The notes under the pieces are model-generated. The model saw only the letters and a list, made by a program, of their open reading frames with translations. It was not told where the DNA came from and made no database searches. DNA of 25,743 nt from a virus: positions 1 to 25,743 of the IMG/VR virus record IMGVR_UViG_3300042294_001195; one strand, 5' to 3'. Positions 1 through 7,329 of the stretch are shown piece after piece (positions within the stretch are counted from its first letter, which is position 1; every line of letters starts with the position of its first letter). Both the position numbers and the translations under genes were made by a program.

Positions 1-120
1 CAGCACAACCTCATTCAGGTTTTCACTATTCTTTCTCAGTCCAGAGAATGAATCTTTTATGGACTTAATTCCAGAACGAATATTAAGTAAACTTTTGGAT
101 GGTTTTACTGCTACTGCCAT
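1..120 (-). CDS. Structural protein, N-terminal 40 residues only (cut by window edge)
   Basis: An ATG at 120 opens a frame that runs to the left edge without a stop. The 40 visible residues start MAVAVKPSKSLLNIRSG and continue as a polar, helical-looking stretch. The start lies 1 nt after the TAA of the 568-residue tape-measure-like gene, so the two are very probably co-transcribed. Position in the tail cluster suggests another tail or baseplate structural protein, but too little is visible to name a family. That this is a real gene start is supported by the tight spacing and the open frame. Function is not known. Confidence 0.6.
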   Translation of the reverse strand, partial: MAVAVKPSKSLLNIRSGIKSIKDSFSGLRKNSENLNEVVL

Positions 121-121
121 C

Positions 122-1828
122 TTATGTCACCACGTTATAATTTACTTGTGAGTAGAGCACATAGAAATTATCTGGATTTGATGCTAATATTGATGGAACT
201 TCATTTACGGGACCACCAGTAGGAGCGGCACCTGACCTTTGTTGAGCAGAAGAACCAACTCTTCTGTAAATTACATTTGGTGCGGGTGCGGGTGCTGGAC
301 CAACATTAACTTGAGTAGAAATCCTATCAGTCTGTGCTGGTAGTGGTCTTATATTTACCTGAGTTGATTGAGATGAAACCTGTCTATTATCCTCTGGTGT
401 TATATTGAGTTCTCCATATTGTGGTGCCTGAGTGAAATCAATTGAATTTGCCTGTGCCTTTAAATCACTCATTTGCTGTTCAAATGGTTTATCACTTAAA
501 GCAGCAGCAGGTGCAGCAGTAGTTGTTGGTGGTTTTGTAGATGATGGTATTACTGGACTTTGTGGTTTTACTGCGGTAGTTGTTGACTTTGTTGGTGTTG
601 GAGAAGTTGCTGATGGCGTTTGCGGTTTATTATCAGTTCCGCCTGCTATTCTTGTTCCCTCAAGAGCCAATCTTCCAAGAGTTCCTGCCCAACCAAAAGG
701 TCCAGGAAGCATTCCAATAGTATTTAAAGCACCTCCAAGAGGGTCTCCTCTAGAAAAATCATATAAAGCAGCACCTCCAGAAATAACTGTACCTAATCCA
801 GGAACAAATCTTCCTGCTGTTTTCGCAGTTGCTTTAGCGGCATCATCTGCAACAGCGGCACCAGCGCGAGCAGCTGGAGCGGCGGCACGAGCAACATCAT
901 CAGCAGACCCGGCAGCAGCAGTAGCAGGTGTTGGTGCTTTTGTTCCTTTTCCTGTTATTACTGCTGCTCCAGCCTTTGCTGTTGAAACTATTGCACTTCC
1001 GGCACTCTTCAAAAGAGCTCCAAGTGCTCCAAAAAATCTACCAATTGTATTCTTAAGCAACCATCCTCCAATTTTAAGAGATAGTCTTGTAATGGTTCCG
1101 GCAATAGCAAGAAATCCACCATTTAATAGGAATAACGTTGCGGCACCAATTCCCAGAGCCTTTAGAACATTATCTCTAATTTCTATTAATTTTTTGCCAT
1201 TATCCTCAGATAATGCTCTAAGAGTTTCAATTCCTTGATTGGTCAACCATCCGAGCAATAATGTTCCAAAGAACTGTGATAATCTACTTAGAATAGATTG
1301 TGTTTTTTGTGCAATTGCCTGAACAGGAGCAATTAATGCATTTTGTATTGCTTTTTCTAAAAGACTTTCTCTACCTGCTCTTAATCCTAATTCTGTTGCT
1401 CTTCTTTGCTCTTCGTTTTCTTGCTTTATACGATTCTGTTCTAGAACACTATCGGTATTGATTGCCTTTGCAACGTTATTTAAAGAAGAATTAAACCCAG
1501 TAACTTCACCTCTTAAACTTCCTACTAGTTCTTGAACTCCATTTACGGTTTGGGTCTGAATGAAGATTACTTTATTTAAATTAGCAACCTCAGAACTTAA
1601 GGTATTAACCTGCTGTTGTACGGAAGTTATTGATGATGATTGAGACTTTACAATTGCCAGAGTCTCTGGATCTGATTTTTTACTAATTGGAACAAGTGCT
1701 CCGCCTCCACCAAAAATATTTGATGAAACTTTACTTCTTTTGAACAGTGCCTTTCTTTTTTCCGCAGACAAATAGGACCCTGATATAGGATCTACCCCAC
1801 TTTGAGCTATTTGTGCTAAATCAGCCAT
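122..1828 (-). CDS. Tape-measure-like tail structural protein
   Basis: A 568-residue protein. Residues about 60-165 are rich in Q, N, S, E and heptad-like hydrophobics, consistent with coiled coil. Residues about 180-300 hold several long hydrophobic, Gly/Ala-rich stretches (for example FFGTLLLGWL and ATLFLLNGGFLAIAG). Residues about 300-340 are Ala-rich and about 400-450 are Pro/Thr/Ser-rich low complexity. Coiled coil followed by hydrophobic helices is typical of tail tape-measure proteins, and T4 gp29 has a similar length (590 aa). The gene follows a hub assembly chaperone with a probable -1 frameshift, the position a tape-measure gene occupies in many tailed phages. Its ATG overlaps the end of the frameshifted frame by 8 nt. 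The role is inferred from these features; no direct match to gp29 is visible, and it could be another hub-associated structural protein. Confidence 0.55.
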   Translation of the reverse strand: MADLAQIAQSGVDPISGSYLSAEKRKALFKRSKVSSNIFGGGGALVPISKKSDPETLAIVKSQSSSITSVQQQVNTLSSEVANLNKVIFIQTQTVNGVQELVGSLRGEVTGFNSSLNNVAKAINTDSVLEQNRIKQENEEQRRATELGLRAGRESLLEKAIQNALIAPVQAIAQKTQSILSRLSQFFGTLLLGWLTNQGIETLRALSEDNGKKLIEIRDNVLKALGIGAATLFLLNGGFLAIAGTITRLSLKIGGWLLKNTIGRFFGALGALLKSAGSAIVSTAKAGAAVITGKGTKAPTPATAAAGSADDVARAAAPAARAGAAVADDAAKATAKTAGRFVPGLGTVISGGAALYDFSRGDPLGGALNTIGMLPGPFGWAGTLGRLALEGTRIAGGTDNKPQTPSATSPTPTKSTTTAVKPQSPVIPSSTKPPTTTAAPAAALSDKPFEQQMSDLKAQANSIDFTQAPQYGELNITPEDNRQVSSQSTQVNIRPLPAQTDRISTQVNVGPAPAPAPNVIYRRVGSSAQQRSGAAPTGGPVNEVPSILASNPDNFYVLYSQVNYNVVT

Positions 1829-2716
1829 TTGCTTGATTCTTTAGGTTTTCTTCTTCAATATAATTTTGTAAGAGAGTTATATAAATTTCCCTCTCCCAAG
1901 GCAACATATCTTCAAGTTCAGTCAAAGAGTATTTATGGTGTTGAATTAGTGCGAAATTAGTCTTATAGTATGACTCAAGATCGGTGTGGGAGAGGGCTAC
2001 ACGAAAAAAGCCGATAATCCCTCCAACACAACTTCACTTTCTACACCAGTTTTTGGATTTTTAATCTTGATTGTATGAGAAAGTTTAGGCATAGTCTCAA
2101 AGAACTTTTCAACTTCTTTGAATTGTTTGGAACTTAATTGCTCTACAAATTCTAGTAGTTCTTTTTTAGTAGAATCACTTGCAGTCCAAGATTCTTCTTC
2201 CGAATAAATCTGTTCAATACAGGATATAATTAAATCAAAAGTATCATCAACACTTACACCATCACCAGAATCAAAATTATTCTTGATAAACTCAGTCATA
2301 GATGGATATCTCATTCTCAAAGTCAGAGTATCATCTAATTTAATATCACGAGAATGTTTTGGGTCAACTTCAACATTAATTTCATCTAAATTAATACTCA
2401 TCGGAACCTGAGTTGTTTCATCATCAGGACAAGTGATTAAAACATCAACAGTTTCTCCAACTGACTTACCTCTGATATTGAGAAACAAATACTCAATATC
2501 AAATGTAGATAAATCTTCTACTTTAACACCTTTGCTTAAAATGCAATTTGAAATAACATTCTTAACTGCATTTGCAATCTGTTTAGAATCCTCACTTTCT
2601 AGAGCAATAATCAGAATTTTTTCTTCTTTAACCAGAAATGGTCTATATCTAATTTTCTTTTTTAATGATGGAATTTCCAACTCATAAATTGGAGTTGCAA
2701 TCTTTGGTAAAGGCAT
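1821..2716 (-). CDS. Predicted -1 frameshift fusion: hub assembly chaperone plus 60-residue extension
   Basis: If ribosomes slip back one base at T TTT TTC (2009-2003), translation reads 238 chaperone residues and then 60 more to a TGA at 1821-1823, giving 298 residues. The extension begins RVALSHTDLESYYKTNF, contains the motif LEDMLPWEREIYITLLQ and ends in an EEEN-rich tail. It looks like a true helical protein and not noise. In that frame there is no ATG, GTG or TTG near its beginning; the only ATG lies deep inside (at MLPWER) and would give 28 residues. The frame ends by overlapping the tape-measure-like start by 8 nt. The layout matches lambda gpG/gpGT, where a -1 shift upstream of the tape-measure gene makes an extended tail assembly chaperone. 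The frameshift is inferred and not demonstrated. Confidence 0.65.
1997..2716 (-). CDS. T4-type baseplate hub assembly chaperone (gp26/gp51-like), zero-frame product
   Basis: A 239-residue protein of the T4 baseplate hub assembly chaperone family, recognised by the N-terminal pattern YELEIPS followed by RYRPFLVKEEKILIIALES, a central IRGKSVGETVDV segment, a CPDD motif near residue 100 and an RMRYPS segment. In T4, gp26 and gp51 help assemble the baseplate hub and are not reported as major virion parts. The ATG at 2716 has a weak AGGA upstream, and a CTAAATA late-type box lies about 25 nt before it. It is the first gene of a minus-strand tail operon leading to the tape-measure-like gene. The oddity is its 3' end: codons GCT TTT TTC GTG TAG contain a perfect slippery heptamer just before the stop, and the -1 frame stays open for 60 more codons. 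Confidence 0.8.
   Translation of the reverse strand: MPLPKIATPIYELEIPSLKKKIRYRPFLVKEEKILIIALESEDSKQIANAVKNVISNCILSKGVKVEDLSTFDIEYLFLNIRGKSVGETVDVLITCPDDETTQVPMSINLDEINVEVDPKHSRDIKLDDTLTLRMRYPSMTEFIKNNFDSGDGVSVDDTFDLIISCIEQIYSEEESWTASDSTKKELLEFVEQLSSKQFKEVEKFFETMPKLSHTIKIKNPKTGVESEVVLEGLSAFFV
2003..2024 (-). promoter_or_regulatory. Candidate programmed -1 frameshift site with internal Shine-Dalgarno
   Basis: On the minus strand GGAGGG (2024-2019) is followed after 9 nt by TTTTTTC (2009-2003), which in the chaperone frame reads as the slippery heptamer T TTT TTC, and 3 nt later by the in-frame TAG. An anti-SD-pairing hexamer about 10 nt upstream of a slippery site stimulates -1 frameshifting in E. 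coli dnaX. A short GTGT/ACAC hairpin may follow, but it is weak and close to the slip site. Confidence 0.6.
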
Positions 2717-2742
2717 AATATCCTATAAAGTTCAGTTAAAAT

Positions 2743-2749
2743 TATTTAG
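2743..2749 (-). promoter_or_regulatory. Late-type promoter box CTAAATA
   Basis: The minus strand reads CTAAATA about 26 nt before the chaperone ATG. The same heptamer stands before the genes starting at 3525, 3567 and 13274, in each case 24-40 nt upstream of a start. It resembles the T4 late box TATAAATA. Assignment rests on recurrence and position. Confidence 0.45.
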
Positions 2750-2754
2750 ACGAC

Positions 2755-3525
2755 TTATGCAACACCGACAGGTCTTGGATCATCTAGTCTTCCAGTTCCA
2801 AGATTGAGATTTCTATTAATCAACTCATCTCTTCCTGTTGCAAGTCTATTTTGTCTATTTACTTGATTTATAGTGCTGTTGACAACAGTATTAGAAACTT
2901 TATTATTGTCATCATTTCGGTTAAAATCCAAACTTAGTGTTCTGCCACAAACATATCTTTCATAATTAAATGTGGCACTCATTTTCAATATATCAGAACC
3001 ATTATACTGAACTGGTACTGAATTTAAAGAAAGTGGAAATAGTCCGAAAAAATTATACTCAATTTCTACATTATAATCTCTATCAAACTTAATAATTTTA
3101 GTCATATCACTCTTATAATCTCTTGGATATCTCATTCTAAAGTAATATCCGTCTCTTGATGGATTTTCATTAGAACCACTAGCAATAAACTCCATCCAGT
3201 GCTCTATAAATTTTAAAGTGGTATAATTACTATCAACATAAAACTCTAGACCAATTTCTGTAAAGATTCTACGATGAGCAACTCTTTCGTTTACTCCCGT
3301 GTAGTTATTGGTAATATCTGCGGTTGCTAGTGTGGTTCCTGGTAGTGATGCCGAAAAACAAAGTAGTCCGGCATCATTAGCAATAAATAATGGGTTAACA
3401 CCTCTTATTGCAAGATGTGATAAAAGCGGACCGGGCAAACCACCAAATATGACCTGAAAGTGAGAACTCTGAGCCAGATTCGTAAATAGTGGTTTAAAGT
3501 CGGATATTCTGCGGATACTAGGCAC
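2755..3525 (-). CDS. Tail-tube-fold baseplate protein, gp54-like
   Basis: A 256-residue protein with the alternating beta pattern of T4 tail-tube family proteins (gp19, gp48, gp54). It has an SSHFQVIFGGLPG opening strand, an ASLPG motif near residue 60, a DSNYTTLKFIEHWMEFI segment, a YYFRMRYPRDY strand near 130 and an EYNFFGLFPLSLNSVPV strand near 155-170. The last 50 residues are Asn/Arg-rich and look disordered. A gp54-type role, starting the tail tube on the baseplate, is likely because gp48 and gp53 lie across the divergent promoter region, but gp54 identity is not proven. The start is GTG, preceded by AAAGG 9 nt upstream; no in-frame ATG lies nearby upstream. The gene is 38 nt upstream of the hub chaperone in the same direction. 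Confidence 0.55.
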   Translation of the reverse strand: MPSIRRISDFKPLFTNLAQSSHFQVIFGGLPGPLLSHLAIRGVNPLFIANDAGLLCFSASLPGTTLATADITNNYTGVNERVAHRRIFTEIGLEFYVDSNYTTLKFIEHWMEFIASGSNENPSRDGYYFRMRYPRDYKSDMTKIIKFDRDYNVEIEYNFFGLFPLSLNSVPVQYNGSDILKMSATFNYERYVCGRTLSLDFNRNDDNNKVSNTVVNSTINQVNRQNRLATGRDELINRNLNLGTGRLDDPRPVGVA

Positions 3526-3526
3526 T

Positions 3527-3534
3527 CTAAATAC
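3527..3534 (+). promoter_or_regulatory. Late-type box CTAAATAC for the plus-strand block
   Basis: CTAAATAC on the plus strand lies 32 nt before the gp4 ATG and begins 1 nt after the divergent GTG start at 3525. An exact inverted copy lies at 3559-3566. The two boxes point toward opposite gene starts, so this looks like a divergent late promoter pair with overlapping transcripts. Confidence 0.45.
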
Positions 3535-3558
3535 CTTTTATGAGTCTTATTAGTATAA

Positions 3559-3566
3559 GTATTTAG
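3559..3566 (-). promoter_or_regulatory. Late-type box CTAAATAC for the minus-strand tail operon
   Basis: The minus strand reads CTAAATAC immediately next to the gp4 start codon and 33 nt upstream of the divergent GTG at 3525. It is an exact inverted repeat of 3527-3534. The leader it would produce contains the AAAGG ribosome site of the 256-residue gene. Confidence 0.45.
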
Positions 3567-4010
3567 ATGTCTTATAAGGGAAAATTTAAACCATCATTTC
3601 CTGAAAAATATGTTGGAGACCCCACCAACATCATCTATCGGTCTTTATGGGAATTGAAGTTTCTAAAATATTGTGATACGAATGAAAATATTTTAGAGTA
3701 TGCTTCCGAAGAACTTGCAATTCCTTATCGTTCTCCTGTAGATGGCAAAGTTCATAGATATTTTCCAGATGCTTATATAAAGGTCAAAGAACCAGATGGT
3801 AGTATTAAGAAATATCTGATTGAAATTAAACCTTATAAGCAAACGATGCCACCAGCAAAACCAAAAAGGCAGACCAAAGGATATATCTATGAAGCTTATG
3901 AGTATGCCAAAAACCAATCAAAGTGGGAAGCGGCAAGAGAATATTGTAAGGACAGAGGATGGACCTTCAGAATTTTGACTGAAAATGAGCTTGGAATTGG
4001 TAAAAAATGA
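3567..4010 (+). CDS. 4: Head completion protein gp4, PD-(D/E)XK nuclease fold
   Basis: A 147-residue protein, close to T4 gp4 (150 aa), which completes the DNA-filled head before tail joining. Nuclease-fold signatures of the TnsA/PD-(D/E)XK type are visible: the SLWELKF helix with E29, FPDAY with D68, then YLIEIKPYKQT giving E86 and K88. A conserved GYIYEAYEYAKNQSKW helix follows. It opens the plus-strand block and overlaps the next gene by 4 nt (ATGA). No good Shine-Dalgarno precedes the ATG; a late-type CTAAATAC box lies 32 nt upstream. T4-like phages keep gp4 as an essential structural gene, and the intact acidic residues leave a DNA-cleaving role possible. Confidence 0.85.
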   Translation: MSYKGKFKPSFPEKYVGDPTNIIYRSLWELKFLKYCDTNENILEYASEELAIPYRSPVDGKVHRYFPDAYIKVKEPDGSIKKYLIEIKPYKQTMPPAKPKRQTKGYIYEAYEYAKNQSKWEAAREYCKDRGWTFRILTENELGIGKK

Positions 4011-4354
4011 ACCGTATCAAACCCCTGCTTAAAAACTTATACGGAACAGAAAATGCGGAGGATTTGATGTTAGAAATACTTGATGTATTAAAACAAACAA
4101 CTACTTCTCCAGAGGCAGGTAATTTTTATACTTTTGTTTATAGACCGAAGACTCCTCGTGTAAGATATGATGCACATCCTCTGGTTGCCGTTACAAATGT
4201 TTATTCTTGGGGATTTAGTGGTATTAACTTTCATTGGGGGGAACAGAGACAATATACCTTTGAAGAAGTGATTGGACCCCTACATATTGTGGATAAAAAT
4301 GAAGTTGGTGATTTAAGAAGAATACCTTTTGGACAAATCAAGATAAATAACTAA
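4007..4354 (+). CDS. Conserved T4-like cyanophage protein of unknown function
   Basis: A 115-residue protein, not assigned. The N-terminal 30 residues are helical. The rest looks like a mainly beta domain with aromatic positions (NFYTFVYRPKTP, VYSWGFSGINFHWG). Its ATG overlaps the gp4 stop by 4 nt, and gp48 begins 9 nt after its end, so it is translated within the head-to-baseplate block. A virion assembly or structural role is suggested only by that context. There is no signal peptide or membrane segment. Confidence 0.7.
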   Translation: MNRIKPLLKNLYGTENAEDLMLEILDVLKQTTTSPEAGNFYTFVYRPKTPRVRYDAHPLVAVTNVYSWGFSGINFHWGEQRQYTFEEVIGPLHIVDKNEVGDLRRIPFGQIKINN

Positions 4355-4363
4355 AAAAGATAA

Positions 4364-5335
4364 ATGGTAAACGGATTTAACATATCAAGAAGTTTATCAC
4401 CAAATGCGGAAAGAATTGCTGGATCTGCTTCTGCCAAACTTTCTTCGTCTGCGGCACCTCTTAGATATCCACAGAAGAGTATTGGTAAAAATGACGATTA
4501 CCTAGAAATAGGTGTGATTGAGTATGTTCCTCCGGGACTCGAAACTGGAGTAAACAATCTTAAATTAGCAACAGGAACAGAAAAAAATTCCAAGCAGAAA
4601 GCAAGACAAACAATACAATTACCAATACCATCAAATATTGGAGATACAAATCAGGTCAATTGGGGTGATGATAGTTTAAATCCTCTCGCTGCTGCAGGTG
4701 TAGAAGCAGCAGGAAGTATTCTTAAATCTAAAGGATTTGGGGAAGGCACTATTGATGCTATTAAGAACTTAGGTACAACTGGTATGCAAGTATTAACTCA
4801 GGGGGGAGGGCAAGATTTAGTAATAAATGCATTTAGTTCCGCATTAGTAAATAGTGTATCAAATGGAAGTGTAAATCCAACTGCACTTCTATCGAGATCA
4901 TCGGGTCAAGTTTTAAATCCAAATCTAGAATTACTTTTCAGTGGTGTCAATCTAAGGACTTTTCAATTTGATTTTGATTTTGCTCCAAGAGATGAAAAAG
5001 AATCAAATGTTGTTAAAGAAATTATAAGAATCTTTAAGCAATCTATGGCACCAAAAACTGGTAGCAATACTGAAGGTGCTGGTTTATTCATTTCAGCACC
5101 AAATATTTTCCTTCTAAAATATAAGAGTGGAAGTCAGGACCATCCTTACCTAAACAAATTCAAACCCTGTGCTTTGACGAGTATGGGTATGAATTATACG
5201 GGTTCAGGTTCATATGCTACTTATGCTGATAAAACTCCGGTTCATATGAAATTGTCTCTTAGTTTTACCGAACTCAATCCGATTTATAATGAAGATTATA
5301 ATAGTAGTATTGGACAACAAGCAGTAGGTTACTAA
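4364..5335 (+). CDS. 48: Baseplate tail-tube cap gp48
   Basis: A 323-residue protein (T4 gp48 is 364 aa) of the tail-tube-fold baseplate family; gp48 sits at the top of the hub and connects it to the tail tube. The diagnostic stretch is near residues 185-225: LELLFSGVNLRTFQFDFDF, then APRDEKES, a VVKEIIRIFKQSM helix and a Pro/Lys turn. It is followed by a NIFLLKYKSG strand, CALTSMGMNYTGSGSYATY, and a final strand pair LSLSFTELNPIYNEDY. A Gly/Ser-rich helix-forming segment lies at about 100-165. It is followed after 1 nt by gp53, as expected for baseplate genes. gp54 is the main alternative because gp48 and gp54 are homologous, but the length and pairing with gp53 favour gp48. Confidence 0.75.
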   Translation: MVNGFNISRSLSPNAERIAGSASAKLSSSAAPLRYPQKSIGKNDDYLEIGVIEYVPPGLETGVNNLKLATGTEKNSKQKARQTIQLPIPSNIGDTNQVNWGDDSLNPLAAAGVEAAGSILKSKGFGEGTIDAIKNLGTTGMQVLTQGGGQDLVINAFSSALVNSVSNGSVNPTALLSRSSGQVLNPNLELLFSGVNLRTFQFDFDFAPRDEKESNVVKEIIRIFKQSMAPKTGSNTEGAGLFISAPNIFLLKYKSGSQDHPYLNKFKPCALTSMGMNYTGSGSYATYADKTPVHMKLSLSFTELNPIYNEDYNSSIGQQAVGY

Positions 5336-5336
5336 T

Positions 5337-5984
5337 ATGTCTTATTTTAGAGAATTACCAGACCTAGAGTATCAATCACCTTTTGCCGATAGTAATTCCT
5401 CACAGAATTATGTAAGAGCAAAGAATCTATTTCGTCGGGTAAAACTTCGTGATGACTTACAGAATGTTTTCACTCTGTTTAATAAGTATCAGATTCCAGA
5501 AGGTGCAAGACCTGATACTGTTGCAGAAGAAGTTTATGGCAAGGCAGATTATGACTGGGTGGTTCTTATGACTGCCGGTATTGTAAATGTAAGAAATGAA
5601 TGGCCTCTTTCTGATAGAGACTTATACAGATATGCCGAAAATGTTTATGGAAATGACTTAAATGCGGTTCATCACTACGAAACCACAGAAATCAAAGATT
5701 CTAATGGAAGATTAATCCTTCCGTCCGGTAAAATTGTAGATTCAAACTTTACCATTCCAGACCCTAATATTCCTATACAAACTTTAAATCCTGTTGTTGG
5801 TATTAGTAATTATGAATACGAAACCAGAAAGAACATAGAAAAAAGAACGATATATCTACTGAGACCTGATTATCTACAACAATATTTAAATGATATGAGA
5901 AAGATTATGTATTATGATAAATCTTCTCAATATGTTGATAAGAAACTAATCCGTACCGAAAACACAAGAATCACGATGCCATAA
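5337..5984 (+). CDS. 53: Baseplate wedge subunit gp53
   Basis: A 215-residue protein matching T4 gp53 (196 aa), which joins neighbouring wedges around the hub. Recognisable segments are the N-terminal MSYFRELPDLEYQSP, the LysM-like part with YQIPEGARPDTVAEEVYG and DYDWVVLMTAGIVN followed by NEWPLSDRDLY, and the later YEYETRKNIEKR and TIYLLRPDYLQQYLNDM segments. The AGG-containing end of gp48 can serve as ribosome site. It is the last gene of the plus-strand block; a strong bidirectional hairpin follows directly, between it and the convergent gp32. Confidence 0.88.
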   Translation: MSYFRELPDLEYQSPFADSNSSQNYVRAKNLFRRVKLRDDLQNVFTLFNKYQIPEGARPDTVAEEVYGKADYDWVVLMTAGIVNVRNEWPLSDRDLYRYAENVYGNDLNAVHHYETTEIKDSNGRLILPSGKIVDSNFTIPDPNIPIQTLNPVVGISNYEYETRKNIEKRTIYLLRPDYLQQYLNDMRKIMYYDKSSQYVDKKLIRTENTRITMP

Positions 5985-6009
5985 AAAAGGGGAGAAAAAT
6001 CTCCCCTTT
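5983..6009. terminator. Bidirectional rho-independent terminator between gp53 and gp32
   Basis: GGGGAGA (5989-5995), loop AAAA and TCTCCCC (6000-6006) form a perfect 7-bp stem. The plus transcript is followed by TTT and the minus transcript by six T. It sits between convergent stops at 5984 and 6023, so it can end both units and is stronger for gp32. Confidence 0.9.
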
Positions 6010-6022
6010 GGTGTATTATGAA

Positions 6023-6934
6023 TCAGTCGTCAGATGCCAACTTTGCAAAATATGAGAGTGCATCATCATCGTCATCATCCTCAACAGGGCGAGTCGGTTT
6101 CAGATTATTGAGTTCACTACGCAGGTCTTCGGTCAAAGAAGGAGCAGGACCACGATAGTCATCCTCATCCTCAACTTCAGAATCAACACGAGTAGACTTT
6201 CCACCAAGAACGGAATCAAGACGCTTCTTCATTTCCTCATAGGACTTGAATTGGTCAGGAGCAACAAACTCTGCAAGAGAATACTGCTTCTTCCAGATTG
6301 CTTCCATAGCATCATCATCATTCAGAAGAGCACCCTGAGAGGCAAACTCGCTAGAATCATAGTTCCTATAACCGGCAACATTCTTTGCCTTCAGTTTGAA
6401 GTTGGCACCGGTCCAGAAGTCAAACGGATCAATAGGAGTCTCATCTTCAAACTCGGGTTGCATCGCTTCCGTGAGTTTGTCAAAGATTTTCTTACCATAC
6501 TTGAACAGAAAGACTTTACCTTCGTTTTCAGGATTAGTAGGGTCTTTCACCACATAAATGTTGCTTACATAAGTCAGTTTACGCTTCTGCTTACGTGCGA
6601 CTTCTTTATTGGAATCCATACCGGAGTTCCAGAGACCAGAGTTGTGCTCACAGATAGGGCACTTCTGATTCAGAGTAGTGAGGCAATTGTCTATAATCCA
6701 ACCGTTAGGACCCTGAAAGGCGTGAGAATAGACTTTGACGAATGGTAGGTCTTCACCATCAGGAGCAGGAAGGAAACGAATGACGGCATAACCATTTTGC
6801 GCTTTATCTACGGTCAAAGACCAAAAACGTTCATCTACAGAATTACCAGAATTATTCATTTTTTCAACTTCTTTCACCAGTTTTTCGGTGAGAGAACCAA
6901 GTTTAGATTGTTTTTTAAGGTCAGCAAAGCCCAT
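6023..6934 (-). CDS. 32: Single-stranded DNA-binding protein gp32
   Basis: A 303-residue protein (T4 gp32 is 301 aa) that coats single-stranded DNA in replication, recombination and repair. A basic N-terminal stretch (KKQSK) lies where T4 gp32 has its cooperativity region. The zinc ligands are visible as H71, C84, C92 and C95 (HAFQGPNGWIIDNC, then CPIC). The OB-fold core runs to about residue 240. The C-terminus is acidic, with a run of six Asp, then ALSYFAKLASDD, matching the T4 acidic tail that recruits partner proteins. A GAGG ribosome site precedes the ATG. Its own TTGACT-17-TATAAT promoter lies in the end of the upstream DUF1825 gene, so it can be expressed apart from gp59/gp33. Confidence 0.95.
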   Translation of the reverse strand: MGFADLKKQSKLGSLTEKLVKEVEKMNNSGNSVDERFWSLTVDKAQNGYAVIRFLPAPDGEDLPFVKVYSHAFQGPNGWIIDNCLTTLNQKCPICEHNSGLWNSGMDSNKEVARKQKRKLTYVSNIYVVKDPTNPENEGKVFLFKYGKKIFDKLTEAMQPEFEDETPIDPFDFWTGANFKLKAKNVAGYRNYDSSEFASQGALLNDDDAMEAIWKKQYSLAEFVAPDQFKSYEEMKKRLDSVLGGKSTRVDSEVEDEDDYRGPAPSLTEDLRSELNNLKPTRPVEDDDDDDALSYFAKLASDD

Positions 6935-6978
6935 TTTAGATACCTCGGATAGTTTGGATTCGGGAGATTTACTTAGAT

Positions 6979-7007
6979 ATTATAGCAAAAAATCGCTCAT
7001 CAGTCAA
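6979..7007 (-). promoter_or_regulatory. Host-type sigma70 promoter for gp32
   Basis: The minus strand has -35 TTGACT (7007-7002), exactly 17 bp, and -10 TATAAT (6984-6979). The -35 overlaps the stop codon of the DUF1825 gene by one base. The predicted start near 6972 leaves a leader of roughly 38 nt before gp32. Confidence 0.8.
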
Positions 7008-7329
7008 GGTAGTTTTTGAGCGACTCAATGGTTTTTGTCATACTACTGAAAAGAATACTCATATCAGTCTCCGGTGGAAATCCCATCAGAGCAACGGACT
7101 TTCTCAGATTCTCTTTCATCTCAATTGCTTGAGGGTCATCAGAAAGAGAAAGTCTGGTATACATAATTCTCTGCTTTTCAAGCAGTCGTGTCATCTTATC
7201 AATATGTTCCAGCTTATCTTCACGAGGCATCATACCAAAAGTTAAAATACTATTGTATATAAACTCTTGAAGTTCGTTAATTTCTTTTAATTCATCCTGA
7301 ATAATATCAGAATCAAAAAAACTACTCAT
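7000..7329 (-). CDS. DUF1825 family protein
   Basis: A 109-residue all-helical protein resembling the cyanobacterial DUF1825 family: an FFDSDIIQDELKEI opening, a MPREDKLEHIDKM helix, EKQRIMYTRLSLSDDP in the middle, and an MGFPPETDMSILFSSM C-terminal helix. The function of the family is unknown. The gene lies between gp59 and gp32, both DNA replication proteins, and overlaps gp59 by 8 nt, so it may act with them. Its presence points to a cyanobacterial host. No membrane segment or metal site is visible. Confidence 0.72.
   Translation of the reverse strand: MSSFFDSDIIQDELKEINELQEFIYNSILTFGMMPREDKLEHIDKMTRLLEKQRIMYTRLSLSDDPQAIEMKENLRKSVALMGFPPETDMSILFSSMTKTIESLKNYLD

Noticed and set aside
432-1238. 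Long plus-strand open frame of 268 codons opposite the tape-measure-like gene
   Set aside because: It mirrors the Ala/Pro/Thr-rich coding strand, has no ribosome site or coherent domain, and lies fully inside a convincing minus-strand gene.
6251-6748. Plus-strand open frame opposite gp32
   Set aside because: gp32 is unambiguous with intact zinc ligands; the opposite frame is a by-product of its codon use.
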